Shown: positions 38,465 through 60,888 of the stretch, piece after piece
Position numbering within the stretch: the first letter of the stretch is position 1
How the letters are laid out: every line of letters begins with the position of its first letter
Origin: Molossus alvarezi
Lineage: Eukaryota; Chordata; Mammalia; Chiroptera; Molossidae
DNA: 64,000 bases
Direction: 5' to 3'
Assembly (NCBI GenBank): GCA_037176705.1
Contig: CM073887.1
Span: forward strand, 61,589,001-61,653,000
Position numbers and translations under genes: made by a program
The notes under the pieces: model-generated
What the model was told of the DNA's origin: nothing
What the model saw: the letters and a program-made list of their open reading frames with translations, nothing else
The model's database searches: none

Positions 38465-38489
38465 CTCCTTGGGAAAACTGGGGTACTCA

Positions 38490-41200
38490 GACACTTATTT
38501 TGTTTGCACACCCTGCAGAACTCAAAAGGGTGCAGCCAAGTTATGAGTTCTCTGCTCTGAGAGGAGTCTTATTCCTCAAGTAGGGCTCAGACAGTGAGAT
38601 CTGTAGAGGTGGGGTGGGGTGAGGGGCAGGAATGTTGAGGGTCTCACCCCCAATCTCTCCTGCCCACTCAGTTCTCTGAGGCTTTGTTTAGTGAGACACT
38701 GTCATGGGTGGGGTCCTGGGAGAGCTGCATTTGCAGCCCTATCAGGCAGCCCTCTGCTGTGAGCTTGGAGGTGCATTGTAGGCCACAGGCCTGGCCCCCA
38801 AATCTGTGCCTTCTGCCTCATTAAACACAGGCCTCCATTCCCCCCACACCCACCCACCCCCCATTCTTCTGGTGGTGAGATGTGGCAGCTGGACACTCAG
38901 GGAATCAGGATACTGGGACTGATTCATTCTGCCTGGGGCCTCTCCTGGCCTAAAACTTGGTTTCTGGTTCCAAGGTCCTCAGAGTAGACAGGAGGTGGTG
39001 CTCAAGAGGGACATGAGCCTGCTGTGCTAAGGTTCTGCTGCTTCCCCACTTGGGGCACCTTGAGTGAAGCTGCTCTGATTCTGTCCAAGGTGTTTGAGGT
39101 CATCTGTTTCCAGAAAACCACTTCAAGAAGTTAATCCTACCTTGGCTGAGCCTTCAACAAGGAGATTGAGGCACAGGCCTTGGGAGTACCTGCCCCTCTG
39201 AGCATTGGTGTCCAGGCTACCTACCACATTTACTCAGTCAACAGTGCTTGGGGTGCATGCACTGGGGGGCACTGACTGTGCAGGACCCACCATGGATCAG
39301 GAAGACCAGTCACAAAAAGCATACAGCCAGGCCTGGGGTGTCCTGAGTAGGGAAAACAGCTACCCCACAGGGAGGGATATAGTATGACATCCCTGGTTTA
39401 CAAAAAAACCAACAACTTCAAACCCACCCGTGTTTGGAGAGGCCAGTGGCCCAGAGCACAACTTGTGCACAGCCAGCTATTCTCAGGAAAGATGCTCGAG
39501 TGGGTCCCCAGGTTTCCAGGGCTCTTGTAGCTGCTTTGGCTGCTGTTCCAGCACAGTTGACTCCTAGCCTCTGGGTTTGTGAACTAGCTGAGCCTACTAC
39601 CTGGGCTGCTCCACAGGTCACCACTAGTTTTGCCTCAGTCATGTTTCTGAACCATACATCTATTCATATCACTAGGTTTTCTGTCCCTCACCAGACTGAG
39701 GGCTGGGACTACATATGTCACTGTCCCCAGCAGAACTTTGGTAAGTTTGTGGGACCCAGAAAAGGGCAGTGATGGCCAGTGGATATCCTGCCATCTGTGT
39801 CTTAATGGGCAACTATGCTAAAGTCCGTGTTACAGTGTCAGGTAATTGATTTTTGGCACTGAAAAAAACATTTTGGATTTGCTTTTATGAAGCTGGTACT
39901 TTTTCTCCCCCAGCCCAAATTAAGATTATTTGTATGACTTTGGTTGATTGCCTAGCTGCTGGTTGTGTCTATTGATTTGTAAAAACTTGGGAGAAAATTT
40001 CCCCCATGTTGCAAATAAGTGCTTGTGGATTTTGTTAATCTATTGTGGTTTCTGGCAGAAACTAGTTCCCCCAAATGATGCTTTTCCTCAGTAATAGGAT
40101 CTACATGTCTAAATACCGCCCAGAAAGTTTCCTTGCAATTAGCCTACCTTGCAATTAGGGGTGGCCATGTGATCACAGTAGTGATGTGTTTCATTTCCAG
40201 GGAATATCCATTATTTGGAATATAGCCATAATGGCCAGTGCTCCAACGACCATCCTAGGCCATGAAAAGCCACACACCAGCAAAGAGGTGGAAAGAGTTT
40301 GGGTTCTTAACCCTGTGTGGCTACTAAGTCATGATGTGGCCTGGAGGTGGGCCCTGATGGCTGTCTGGGGCAAGTCACTGCTCTAGTTTCTTTTATGTAA
40401 AGTGGGAGTAGTGATTGCTTAGTTCTGGGGGTGGGGAAGCTTCAGATAAGCTAGAGACAGGGTGTCTAGGATGTACTACCAGGAATGTGCAAGCCCAAGA
40501 CCCCACAAAGGCCCAGGCACCTCGTCCCCTTAGGGCTCCATTGAGGTGTCATCCATATTCCAGCCTGGAAGCCAGTTGGGAGAGCTTTGGCCCTGCCAGG
40601 CAAGGCCTGGGGTCATTCCCATGATTGAGGGTCCTTGAACTGAGAATAGTAAGCTCAGCTCTAATTTCACCCTCTTCAGCCACCCACCCTGCCATCTGCT
40701 CATCCTCATTACCACTTTGCCCAGACTCTACCATGTAACCACCCACCTGGCAATTCCCTACACACCCTGCAGAGAGCAGCTGGTAGGACACTGGCTGGGG
40801 CTGGAGGCCACTGAACTGAGCCCAGTCTCCACTGTGTGTGCTGGGACCGCCCAGAGTGAAGGCCAGAATTAGAAGGTGGGGCATGTGAGACAGAGTGGCA
40901 CTTAGATTGCTGATGCCATTCTGGTCCGCCCAGAAATGATAGGGCAGGAACCCAGGGCACCTTTCCCACTGCCTCAGGTGCTGAGGCATCCCAGGACCCA
41001 TTGCTGGGCATGTCTAGGTGACACACCTGGGCAAGACAGGGATCCCTGGAGGAGAGACACACACCTCTCCTCCTTGACCCACCCTGCACCCAGCTCCTTA
41101 GGACCTTCAGAGCAGGTACCAAAGCAAGAAGAGTGGGGGCCCCAGTAGACCCAACACATCCTGAAACCCAGAGAGACTCAAGATTCAGGATCATAGAGTC
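38490..41200. other. Intergenic sequence between RPL18A and SLC5A5
   Basis: Mostly unique sequence. Several open frames of 60-160 codons exist on both strands, but none shows a family motif or splice-site support, and I do not call them. Confidence 0.5.
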
Positions 41201-41219
41201 CTCAAGACTAGACTCCTGG

Positions 41220-41384
41220 GCCCTGGCCAGGTAGCTTAGATGGTTAGAGCATTCCCAGTATATAAGGTTGCAGGTTCAATTCTCTGCTGGCACGAAAGGA
41301 TCAACTAGTGAATGCATAAATAAGTGGAACAAATTGATGTTTCTCTCCCCTTCTCTATCTAAAACTAATACATTTAAAAAGAAA
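41220..41384 (+). mobile_element. tRNA-derived SINE of a second family
   Basis: Head GCCCTGGCCAGGTAGCTTAGATGG with TTAGAGC and GGTTCAATTCTCTG boxes, then GAATGCATAAATAAGTGGAAC and TGATGTTTCTCTCCCCTTC, unlike the VES body. The perfect TSD AAGACTAGACTCCTGG is at 41204-41219 and 41385-41400. Confidence 0.85.
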
Positions 41385-41879
41385 AAGACTAGACTCCTGG
41401 AATCTCACAGTGATGGCACCAGGGGTAATAAAGTTTTGCTTTTACTGAGTGCAGGATACAAGTTTAGGGACCCAGTAGATCATGCTGGAGCCAGAGTAGC
41501 TCACAACTTCTCATCCCTGACCCTTGCCATGTCTCCAGGGAGCCATGGGAGCACTGGGGATGCCCAAGCACTGGGCAGCGATGAGGGTGGCAGATACACA
41601 AGTGTTACCCCAACATTCCTGCCCCTTCTCAGACTGCAGCAGCTGGGTCTTCAGGATTCTCTTGCCCCCTTTTCCCTTCCCATTAAGGTGCTACTTCATC
41701 CCACCCTACTTCCTGGCCCCCACTCCCCAGCAGGCACAGGAGATGGTCTTGCCTATCCCTCAGGGCTCCCAACTCGGCCTCCTCTCACATCCCAGAATTC
41801 TGGAATGTGAATCCACCATTCTTCCCATCTCATTAGGCCTATTATTAGGTCCACTTCATTAGGCCTCACTAATTAGATC

Positions 41880-42245
41880 CCTCCTTCCTTCCAGACTCTC
41901 CAATGGCTCCCCAGTACCCTTGGAATAAAATCCACATCCATCACCAAGGCTCAAGTTCCCCTGGCGGCCCTCCCTGCCCAGCTCCTTTCCACCTCAGGGC
42001 CCTTCCCATGTAGCCCATCCTCTGCTCATTCTCTTGTAAATCTCCACCCCAGGGGAGTACCCTAATCAGAAGCCCTACATATGGTTGTCCCCAGATCATC
42101 ACTCCTGTCATCTATCAGCTTCTGAGGTAGGTATTCATCTGCTGGCTGGGTCAGTATCATGATTCTGTGTGCCCAAGGGGCCCACTTTTGTCCCCAGCAC
42201 TTGGTGCAGGGCATCTCCCACAGTAGGTGTTCAATGAACGGACCT
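41880..42245 (+). repeat. L2-like LINE fragment
   Basis: CTCCAATGGCTCCCCAGTACCCTTGGAATAAAATCC, and CCCCAGCACTTGGTGCAGGGC with GTAGGTGTTCAATGAA at its end, is L2 3' text. Confidence 0.55.
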
Positions 42246-42386
42246 CAACCCAGGTGTCAGTCTGTGACCTGGACCCCCACTCCAGGGTAGAGTAGAGGAA
42301 GACCGGTGCTGGCACTAAACAGTACTCCCTCCAAGAACCTCCCTGGGGAGACAGAGCAGGTTTGCTGATAGCAATTTGCATGTGTT

Positions 42387-42925
42387 TTCATGGCTTTGCG
42401 GGAAGAGATCCCCGCCGGGATTTCCCCTGTCCCAGTAGGTTTTACAGGAGGGTGCGGCGCCCGAACCCGAACCCGGAAAAATAATAGAGGTGGAAGAAAG
42501 AGGAAGTTGGTGTCTTCTACACCCTCCTGGTGTGGGTGGAGGGTGCAAGCCAGCGGGCAACAGATAGGGCTCTGTGACAGTAGTGGTGTCGGAGCCCTAG
42601 GAGGGGGGCCTACACATTGCATATATAAAGAAGAGAGTCTCAGGGACACTCGTGAAGGCCCGGGGTACACGGGACTCAGCTGGGGCAGCGCGTGTATGCT
42701 AGAGGGGACCACCAGGGGGCGACAGAGGCTGGTGAGGACGAGACAGTGCTCTAGCGGATGCTCAGATCCCGCCCGCTTACAGAGGAGGGTACCCAGCTTT
42801 TGGAGGGCGCACCAGAGGTTAGAGCCTCCAGAGGCCCAAATCCCTCCGGGTCCCCCATCAAAGGGCCTCAAGATGACAGTGTCTGGGTCCTTTGATCGCA
42901 TGATCCCAGACAAGCAACTTCCCCT
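42387..42925. other. GC-rich block upstream of SLC5A5, possible regulatory element
   Basis: CpGs are clearly more frequent here than in the flanks (GCGGGAAG, CCCCGCCGGG, GGTGCGGCGCCCG). No exon was recognised. It carries the CTCF-type motif listed separately. Confidence 0.35.
42709..42724 (+). promoter_or_regulatory. CTCF-type motif (plus)
   Basis: CCACCAGGGGGCGACA matches the strongest form of the CTCF core, CCACYAGGGGGCGC, except at one edge base. It lies 4.3 kb downstream of RPL18A and 1.3 kb upstream of the SLC5A5 ATG. Confidence 0.7.
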
Positions 42926-42989
42926 CTCAGTCTCCTCATTTGTGTGATAGTCATGTGCTAGATGCTACCTCCTCAGGTACTCATGGGTC

Positions 42990-43530
42990 CACCATTTATT
43001 CGGGTTCATTGCCACTGACAGCCCCTCCCCATGATCTTCATTGTACAGTATGCCCAGCACAGGGCAGGTGCTCTGTGCATGTTTGACAAGGAGCCAACGA
43101 ATAAATGAAGAAAAGAATGAAAGTTACTTTGTGCCAGGTTTGTGTTAGGAGTGTTCAATTTATTCCTCTGAGACCAGAGCTCTTTTTTCCCTATTTACAG
43201 ATGGGGAAACTGAGGCCCAGAAAGAAGCACACCTTCTCTAGTACATATGCACTAAGGACTTGAACCCCAATGTCTTCCATTCGGTTTAGCCAGAGCGAGG
43301 GGTTTGGTGATGCACTCCCACTAGGGTCTAGAGAAAGGAGGGTCCAGTTTTCCTTAGAGGACCCCGCACACTTGAAAGTGAACTTCAGCCCTGTGGGAGA
43401 GTGAACTCCTGGTGGCTCCAAGGTACTATAGCACAGCCGGAGTTAAATGCTGGAGCCACAGCTGCCAGCTTGTGTGGCCTGGGTGAGTGACATGCCCTCT
43501 CTGAGCCTCAGTTTCCCCACCAGTTAAAGG
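42990..43530. repeat. L2 and MIR fragments
   Basis: L2-like 3' text is at about 43020-43110 (ATGCCCAGCACAGGGCAGGTGC, GAATAAATGAA), reverse MIR at about 43120-43225 (TATTTACAGATGGGGAAACTGAGGCCC) and forward MIR at about 43405-43530 (CTCTGAGCCTCAGTTTCCCC). Confidence 0.6.
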
Positions 43531-43659
43531 GAGACATTAACAGCCCGTGGTCAGGGCAAAGTGCCACACGAAGCCTCCTGGACACAACCTCCAGCAGCCA
43601 TTCACGTGACCAATCCAGTCCGGGGAGGAAAAGAGTGCGGGCAAGTCTGGGGGAGGAGT

Positions 43660-44060
43660 TTCGCTGACCCCGCGGAAGCCCAATAAAGCCGCAGCCCGCA
43701 GCCTTGGGCCACCTCTTTAAGCCCCACCGAGACCTTCTGAGTCCGCGCGGAACGCGGTTCCCAGGGAGAGGGACAGAGCCCGGGTGGCAGACACACGACT
43801 TCAAGGGGCAGCCGACGGAGAGGGAGGCGACGTGGACAGACTGACAGCGGAGGCAACCGTGTAGACAGACAGAGAGAGACAGGGAAGCGGGCAGCCTCAG
43901 CTAGGGCCGCCGGGAACCAAAGGGAACAGGCGTGCGCCTCGTGCGGAGGCTGAGCATCCTCCTACCTCTCTCGGTCCTTGCCTTCTCCTCCACCACCAAC
44001 CTCCCCAGGCCGGGCGCACGGGGTGGGCGGGGTCGCACCTGGCCCCTGCACCTGCGCTTC
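43660..44060 (+). promoter_or_regulatory. SLC5A5: SLC5A5 proximal promoter and 5'UTR
   Basis: A GC-rich segment directly upstream of the ATG. CCCAATAAAGCC at about 43679 contains an AATAAA-type, TATA-like box; the sequence between it and 44060 fits a 5'UTR of roughly 350 nt as in human. A GC box (GGGTGGGCGGGG, about 44020) is present. The exact start and the PAX8 and NKX2-1 sites could not be fixed by eye. Confidence 0.5.
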
Positions 44061-55330
<11,270 letters not shown>

Positions 55331-55640
55331 ACCAGCCTGGGACTGACCACCTGGAATGGAACTTCAGGGTGTGGCAATCCTAGGCTACGAGCCAATCCCA
55401 GGCAAGGGGAGGACGGCCTCGGCTCTGATTGGCTGGATGATGTCATATGCAAATGAGCTCAGACTGCATGTCCCCGCTGTATGGGAAGAGGTGAAGCCCC
55501 GCCTCCGGGAGGTTTTTTTTTTCCAGATTCCTGCTTCCAACCAGCCAGCTGCTACTCTGAGCTGCTGCACCCCCGTCAGCATCCCCAAAATGAGGCCGGA
55601 TTTTTCCATACCTACAATAAAAAGATGTTGGAGTCCTCTT
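55331..55640 (+). terminator. SLC5A5: SLC5A5 3'UTR and polyadenylation signal
   Basis: AATAAA at 55616-55621, 286 nt after the stop, followed by a GT-rich stretch (GATGTTGGAGTCC). No earlier AATAAA was seen after the stop. Confidence 0.7.
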
Positions 55641-55714
55641 TGCACAACATGGGAAACCTCCAGGTCCAACGTTAGGGTCTGAGAAAGACCCCAGCTCTTT
55701 CTGAGAGGCGTCTG

Positions 55715-56090
55715 AATCTTAGCAAGGATTTTGGAGGTTCTCAGGCCCAGTCCCCTGTACCTCACTTCACACGCGGGGAAACTGAGAACTGGAGAGGGGC
55801 AGGGATTTGGCCAAGGTCACAGAACAAACCAGAGGTGCATTGAGAGTTGGACACCAGCTTTTCCTCCTTCACCCCTTCCTTGTTTTCATCTCTTTGAAGA
55901 GTCAGACAGTACATGGCCTCTGACATTGGAAGCAGGTTGGGAGGAGGAAGGAGAAATAACGTTTCAGCTTTCCTCCTGTGTCTGGACACTTTCCCCATCT
56001 CATTCATTAAGGACTGTGAGCCCATTTTGCAGAGGAAGAACCTGAAGCTCAATGAGGTTGCCTGAGGTCATTCAGCAAGTCTGGTCGATC
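55715..56090 (-). repeat. Two MIR fragments
   Basis: ACACGCGGGGAAACTGAGAACTGGAGAGG (about 55770) and CATTTTGCAGAGGAAGAACCTGAAGCTC (about 56023) are reverse MIR cores. Confidence 0.6.
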
Positions 56091-56099
56091 AGGGATGGG

Positions 56100-56655
56100 C
56101 CTGGGTGCTACATGATGCTGGGGCTCTATTGAGGACACATCAGTGGTGTACAGGGTCCAATCAACCAGGTGCACATTCCTGACTCTTGGCTAGAGAATTC
56201 ATCCACACACATCAAATAAATGGACTCTGAAGCTTGATATCCTTGGCTCTCTGAAAAATTATTCTGGCCTCAGTGAGATCTGAGTATAAATTTCTGTGTC
56301 TCTTGTCCAAGCCTACAAGTGAATAAACCTGAGTATTTAAATAATCAGAGAGAGGTGACCACTCCCACATCAAGGTGATTGTAATGCCCTCCCAGACACG
56401 CAACTTGTTGCCCCTCCTAAACTCTCTCCTGAAGCACTCCCTCCTTGCTGCCCTTTGCACCTGGATAGCTTCCACAATGTTCCTGCACCAGCCCCTGGGT
56501 TCTCTGTGACCATGAAAGCTGGCTGCACTTGCCTCTGCCCACACACCTTCCATGGCTCCCATGGCCCCCTGCTCACTTCACAGGGCTGCCAGGTTCAGTA
56601 GAGCCCCCCTGCCCCCACCCCATGCCAATTCATGTCCACCTGGAATCTCAGAATG
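56100..56655. other. Unique sequence downstream of SLC5A5
   Basis: No exon. Text such as AATTATTCTGGCCTCAGTGAG and CTCAGAATGTGAGTT resembles old interspersed repeats, but I could not assign it. Confidence 0.4.
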
Positions 56656-56659
56656 TGAG

Positions 56660-56863
56660 TTTATTTTTTTAAATTATGTTTTTATTGACTTTTTAGGGAG
56701 AGAGAGATAGAAACATCCATGTAAGAAACATTGATTGGCTGCCTCCTGCACACCCCTTCCTGGGGATTAAGCCTAAAACCCAGGCATGTGCCCTGACCAG
56801 GAATTGAACTGAGACCTCTCAGTCCCTGGGACAACGCTCAATCCACTGAGCCACACTGGCTGT
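56660..56863 (-). mobile_element. VES SINE, type B-like
   Basis: GTTTTTATTGACTTTTTAGGG to CCACTGAGCCACACTGGC. Confidence 0.8.
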
Positions 56864-56865
56864 AC

Positions 56866-57109
56866 TATTTTTTAAATTTTTTGTTAATCCTCACCCAAGG
56901 ATATTTTTCCATTCATTTTTTAGATAGAGTGGAAGGGAGGGAGGTGGGGGGTAGTGGGTGAGAGAGAGAAACATCAATTGGTTGCCTCCCATATGACCCC
57001 AACCTGGGCCTGGGATTGAACCTGCAACCCAGTTACCTATCCTTGACTGGGAATTAAATCCATGGATCTGTGGGCTGATGCTCCAACAGCTGAGCCAAAC
57101 TGGACAAGG
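56866..57109 (-). mobile_element. VES SINE, type A, diverged
   Basis: AATCCTCACCCAAGGATATT to GCTGAGCCAAACTGGACAAGG. Together with the previous copy it is bracketed by AGAATGTNNGTTTATTT (56652 and 57111). Confidence 0.82.
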
Positions 57110-57140
57110 CAGAATGTATGTTTATTTAGAAATAATGTCT

Positions 57141-57372
57141 TCCCTGGCCTGTTTGGCTCAGCAGTTAAAGCATCAGCCTGAGGACTAAAGATTTGCAGGT
57201 TCAATTCTGGTCAAGGGCACCTACCTTGGTTGCAGTTGGATTCCCTGCCCTGGTCATGGTCATGAGGGAGGCAACCAATTGATGTGTCTCTCTCACATCA
57301 ATGTTTCTCTCTCTCTCTCTCTCTCAAAATCAATGGAAAAATGTTATTGGGTGGGGATTAAATAAATAAATA
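57141..57372 (+). mobile_element. VES SINE, mixed A/B body
   Basis: CCCTGGCCTGTTTGGCTCAGCAG to AATCAATGGAAAAATGTTATTGGGTGGGGATT. Confidence 0.82.
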
Positions 57373-57379
57373 AAGTCTT

Positions 57380-57957
57380 GGCAGGTGTACTTAGTTAAAT
57401 TAAGATAAGGTCATACTGAATTAGGATGGACCCTGAATGCAATGACTGTGTCTTTTTTTTTCTTTTCTTTTTTACCTATTTATTTTTCCTTCTTTATTGC
57501 TTTTAGAGAGAGAGATAGAAACTTCAATGAGAGAGAACATCAATTGGGTGCCTCCTGCATGCCCCCTACTGGGGATTGGGCCCATAACCTGGGCATGTGC
57601 CCTGACCAGGAATCAAACTGATGACCTCCTGGTGCATGGGTCAACACTCAACCACTGAGACACACCGGCCGGGCCAATGACTGTGTCCTTATAAGAAGAG
57701 GAAAAGAGGCTCAGGGACATAGATAGATAAGGAGAAAGTTGTGTGGATATGGACGCAGAGATTGAAGTGATGCTACCACAAGCCTCAGAACACCTGGGGC
57801 ACCAGAAAGGAAAGAGGCAAGAAAGAATCCTCCGCTAGAGCCTTCAGAGGGAACATGGCATGCCAACCACTTGATTTTGAATTTCTGACCTCCAGGACTG
57901 TGAGAGAATACTTTTTTATTGATTTTAAGCTATGGCAGCAACAGCAAACTAATACAA
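57380..57957 (+). repeat. Old LTR-like interspersed repeat, split by a VES
   Basis: AAGATAAGGTCATACTGAATTAGG, TGTCCTTATAAGAAGAGG, GAAGTGATGCTACCACAAGCC and GACCTCCAGGACTGTGAGAGAATA form a well-known mammal-wide repeat text; the family name is uncertain. Confidence 0.45.
57451..57676 (-). mobile_element. VES SINE, type B
   Basis: CTTTATTGCTTTTAGAGAGAG to CCACTGAGACACACCGGCCGGGC; TSD CAATGACTGTGTC at 57439 and 57676. Confidence 0.9.
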
Positions 57958-58138
57958 TGGTCCCCCCTTATCCACAGTTTTACTTCCAAGGTTTCAGTTA
58001 CCCATGGTCAACTGAGGTCTGAAAATGTTACATGGAAAATTCCAGAAATAAACAATTTATAAGTTTTAAATTACACACAGTTTTGAGTAGCATTATGAGA
58101 TATCTGCTGTCCTGCTTGGTCTGAACTTGGCCATCCAA
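57958..58138. mobile_element. Tigger-like DNA transposon fragment
   Basis: TGGTCCCCCCTTATCCACAG, TTTCAGTTACCCATGGTCAAC, AAAATTCCAGAAATAAACAA and AGTTTTGAGTAGCATTATGAG match a mammal-wide pogo-type element. Confidence 0.55.
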
Positions 58139-58139
58139 T

Positions 58140-58375
58140 TTAGATATCTTTTAAAAAATTAATATATATATTTTTTATTGTTGACACTGTTACAGATGAC
58201 CTCCATTTTCCCCCTTTTGCCCCTGCATTTGCCCCTGCCCACCCCCACCTTTGCCACATTATTGTCTGTGTTCATTGGCTATGCATATATATCTAATTTG
58301 AATATCTGTTAAGTTCTTTTTCATGCCTAATTGCTTTGGCTGGAACTTCCAATGCTATGTTGATTGAAAAATTTA
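58140..58375 (-). mobile_element. L1 3' end insertion and older L1 trace
   Basis: GTTACAGATGACCTCCATTTTCC and TTGTCTGTGTTCATTGGCTATGC are an L1 3' terminus; AATTTAGATATCT / AATTTGAATATCT bracket it. TGCCTAATTGCTTTGGCTGG beyond it is an ORF2 trace. Confidence 0.65.
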
Positions 58376-58391
58376 AAAAGCAGCCATTCTT

Positions 58392-58599
58392 TGCCCAGCT
58401 GGTGTGGCTCAGGTGTTGAGTACTGACCCACAAGAGGTCACTGGTTTGATTCCCCTGTCAGAACACATGCCCAGGAGGTGGGCCCGATCCCCATGGGGGG
58501 TATGCAGGAGGTGGCCAATCGATGTTCTCTCTCGTCGATGTTTCTATCTCTCTCTCCCTCTCCCTTCCTCTCTCTAAAATCAATAAAAAAAAAAAAAAA
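58392..58599 (+). mobile_element. VES SINE, type B
   Basis: GCCCAGCTGGTGTGGCTCAGG to CTAAAATCAATAAAAAAAA; TSD AAAGCAGCCATTCTTT / AAAGCAGACATTCTTT. Confidence 0.88.
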
Positions 58600-58610
58600 A
58601 GCAGACATTC

Positions 58611-58862
58611 TTTTTCTTGTAATCCTTACCTCAGGATATTTTTTCCATTGAGTTTTAGAAAGAGTGGAAGGAGGGACAGAGAGGGGAGGAGGAGAGAGAG
58701 AGAAAGAAACATCAATGTGAGAGAGACACATCTCCCACTTGACCCCAACCAGGGCTGGGGATCAAACCTGCAAACCAGGTATGTGCCATTGACTGGGAAT
58801 CAAACCCAAGATCCTTCAGTTTATGGGCCAATGCTCTAACCACTGAGAAAACTGGCCAGGGC
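58611..58862 (-). mobile_element. VES SINE, type A-like, diverged
   Basis: TAATCCTTACCTCAGGATATT to CCACTGAGAAAACTGGCCAGGGC. Confidence 0.82.
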
Positions 58863-58864
58863 TG

Positions 58865-59255
58865 AACATTCTTGATTTTAGACCTCAACTCACTAGATGC
58901 CAGTAGCACACTGCCTGTGTGACGACCAAAAATGTCTCCAGCCCTGGCCGGTTTGGCTCAGTGGTTAGAGCGTCGGCCTGCGGTCCAGAGAGACCCGGAT
59001 TCGGTTCCCGCTAAGGGCATGTACCTTGGTTGCAGTTTGTCCCCGGGCCTGGTTGGGTCATGCGGGAGGCAGCCACTCGATGTGTCCCTTTCACATCGAT
59101 GTTTCTCTCTCTCTCTCTTCCTCTCTCTCCCTCCCGCTCTATCTGAATAAAAAATAGAAAAATGTCCTCGGATAAGGATAAAAAAAAAAAAAAAAGTCTC
59201 CAGATTTTGTCCAATGTCCTCTGGGGGCAAAACTGCCCCTGGGCAAGAACCACTA
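58865..59255 (+). mobile_element. MER5-like hAT fragment split by a VES
   Basis: CACTAGATGCCAGTAGCACAC and CCAAAAATGTCTCCAG before the VES, then CCAATGTCCTCTGGGGGCAAAACTGCCCC and AAGAACCACTAGA after it. Confidence 0.7.
58942..59191 (+). mobile_element. VES SINE, type A, young
   Basis: CCCTGGCCGGTTTGGCTCAGTGG to TGTCCTCGGATAAGGATA plus A16; flanked by TGTCTCCAG / AGTCTCCAG. Confidence 0.9.
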
Positions 59256-59608
59256 GACTATGCCTATACAAGTACCAATCTGTCTCGACTCCCATATGTT
59301 TATAGTAAGACTTCTCAGCATTACCAAAGACCAGGAATTCTGAGCCTTTGAATGATGCTGCCTGACCCTGGTCCAAGGAAATGGGCTGATGTATACATGG
59401 AACACACTGGAGTTCAGAGAAGCGAAGGACTGGAGGGGGAAAAAATCCATAGGTCCATCTTGAGAGCCTGGGATATAGGACAACAAACCAGGATGCAGGA
59501 TGGTGATTAAAAAAAAAAATTCTTTGGGGGTGGGGGTGGGGGGGCTTCAGAAGACTCTAAGGGACAAGGTGTAAAAGCAAGTTGCTCAGTAATACCTATA
59601 GTCACGTT
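59256..59608. other. Unique intergenic sequence
   Basis: No gene seen; a G-rich run (GGGGGTGGGGGTGGGGGGGC) is at about 59525. Confidence 0.45.
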
Positions 59609-59609
59609 C

Positions 59610-59860
59610 ATGCCAGAATTTCTCAGCCTTGGTTTGACATTTTGGGCTGAATACTCCTCTTTTGTGGGGGCTAGTCTGTGGATTGTAGAGTGTTGAGCAG
59701 CATCCCTGGCCTCCACGCACCAGTACTCACTCAATACTGAGCACTCTCCCCTTCCCCAGTTATGACCATCAGAAATGTCTCCAGTATTAATGACCAGTGT
59801 GGGGACTGGGGGTAAGGGGGGCAGGGCAGAGTTATCCCCAGTTGAGCACCAGTCTTCTAT
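59610..59860 (+). mobile_element. MER5-like hAT fragment, second copy
   Basis: AATTTCTCAGCCTTGGTTTGACATTTTGGG, GGATTGTAGAGTGTTGAGCAGC and CATCAGAAATGTCTCCAG. Confidence 0.65.
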
Positions 59861-60171
59861 GTGCAAAAAGAGTACGGTTCCCTTTTCCATAGTGTTATTT
59901 CATTTTTTTAAGTGATTTTTATAATCAGGAAAATATTATGAAATGTTTGACATTTATTGATCATATACTATGGGTCAAGTGGCTGACTCATATAGAAGTA
60001 TTGATGTTTATTAAGATATGACTCAGTAGCAAGCACTTTTGGTAATTATTTTGGTTAATTTGTAATTAATATACATTTTAGAGCAGTTTTAGGGTTACAG
60101 AACAATTGAGCAGAAAGTTCAGAGAGCTCCCATAGGCACCGTCCTTCCCCCAACCCACTTTCCCTCTTTTT

Positions 60172-60420
60172 TTAAAAATTTTTGTAATCCTCACCCGAAA
60201 ATATTTAGCTATTAATCCTCAGGTAGGGAGAGAGGGAGAGGAAGGGAGAGAGAGAGAAGCATCGATGTGAGAGGGACACATCGACTGGTTGCCTCCTGCA
60301 CGACCTCAACCAGAGCGGGAGACAAACTGCAACTGAGGTATGTGCCCTTGGCTGGAATCGAACTGAGGACTCATTGGTCGGCGGGCCGACGATCTACTGC
60401 TGAGCCAAAACAGCCAGGGC
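60172..60420 (-). mobile_element. VES SINE, type A
   Basis: TAATCCTCACCCGAAAATATT to CTGAGCCAAAACAGCCAGGGC. Confidence 0.86.
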
Positions 60421-60496
60421 ACCAGTTTCCCTCTCATTAACATCTCCATTAGAGTGATACATTTGTTATAATTGATGAGTTAATATTGATACATTA

Positions 60497-60680
60497 TTTT
60501 AAAGATGTTTGTATTGACTTTTTAGAGAGAGCTAGAAACATCCATGAGATTGGCTGCCTCCTGCACTCACCCTACTGGGGATCAAGCCTGAACCTGGGCC
60601 TGTGCTCTGACCAGGAATCAAACCGAGACCTCTCAGTCCATGGGACAACACTCAATTCACTGACCCACACCAGCCGGGAG
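60497..60680 (-). mobile_element. VES SINE, type B-like, shortened
   Basis: GTTTGTATTGACTTTTTAGAGAG to TCACTGACCCACACCAGCCGGG; GATACATTA on both sides (60488, 60680). Confidence 0.82.
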
Positions 60681-60888
60681 ATACATTAGTATTAACTGAA
60701 GTCCACAGTTTATATTAGAAATCACTCTGTGTTGTACATTCTGTGGACTTTGACAAATGCATACTGTCCACCCATTACACTCTCATACGGAATAGTTTTA
60801 CTGCCTTAAAAATTCCATGTTACACCTATATTGGTCTTGCCTTCAACCCCTAAATCACTTCAATCCATTTTGTTAGTTTTGTCCTTTC

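Larger units (their letters stand above)
60050..60860 (-). mobile_element. Old L1 3' region, split by two SINEs
   Basis: TTTTAGAGCAGTTTTAGGGTTACAG, TTTCCCTCTCATTAACATC, ATTAACTGAAGTCCACAGTTTA and TCACTCTGTGTTGTACATTC are reverse L1M text. Confidence 0.7.

Noticed and set aside
40709..41194. Open frame of about 161 codons on the minus strand, between RPL18A and SLC5A5
   Set aside because: No domain, biased composition, no splice-site support; probably chance in GC-rich DNA.
42257..42913. Overlapping open frames of 185-218 codons on both strands
   Set aside because: They lie in the GC-rich block, where stops are rare; neither has a recognisable motif, and both strands being open argues for composition.
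43932..44060. In-frame upstream extension of the SLC5A5 reading frame
   Set aside because: The frame is open upstream, but there is no ATG before 44061, and that ATG puts TFGAWDYG at residue 11 as in human NIS.
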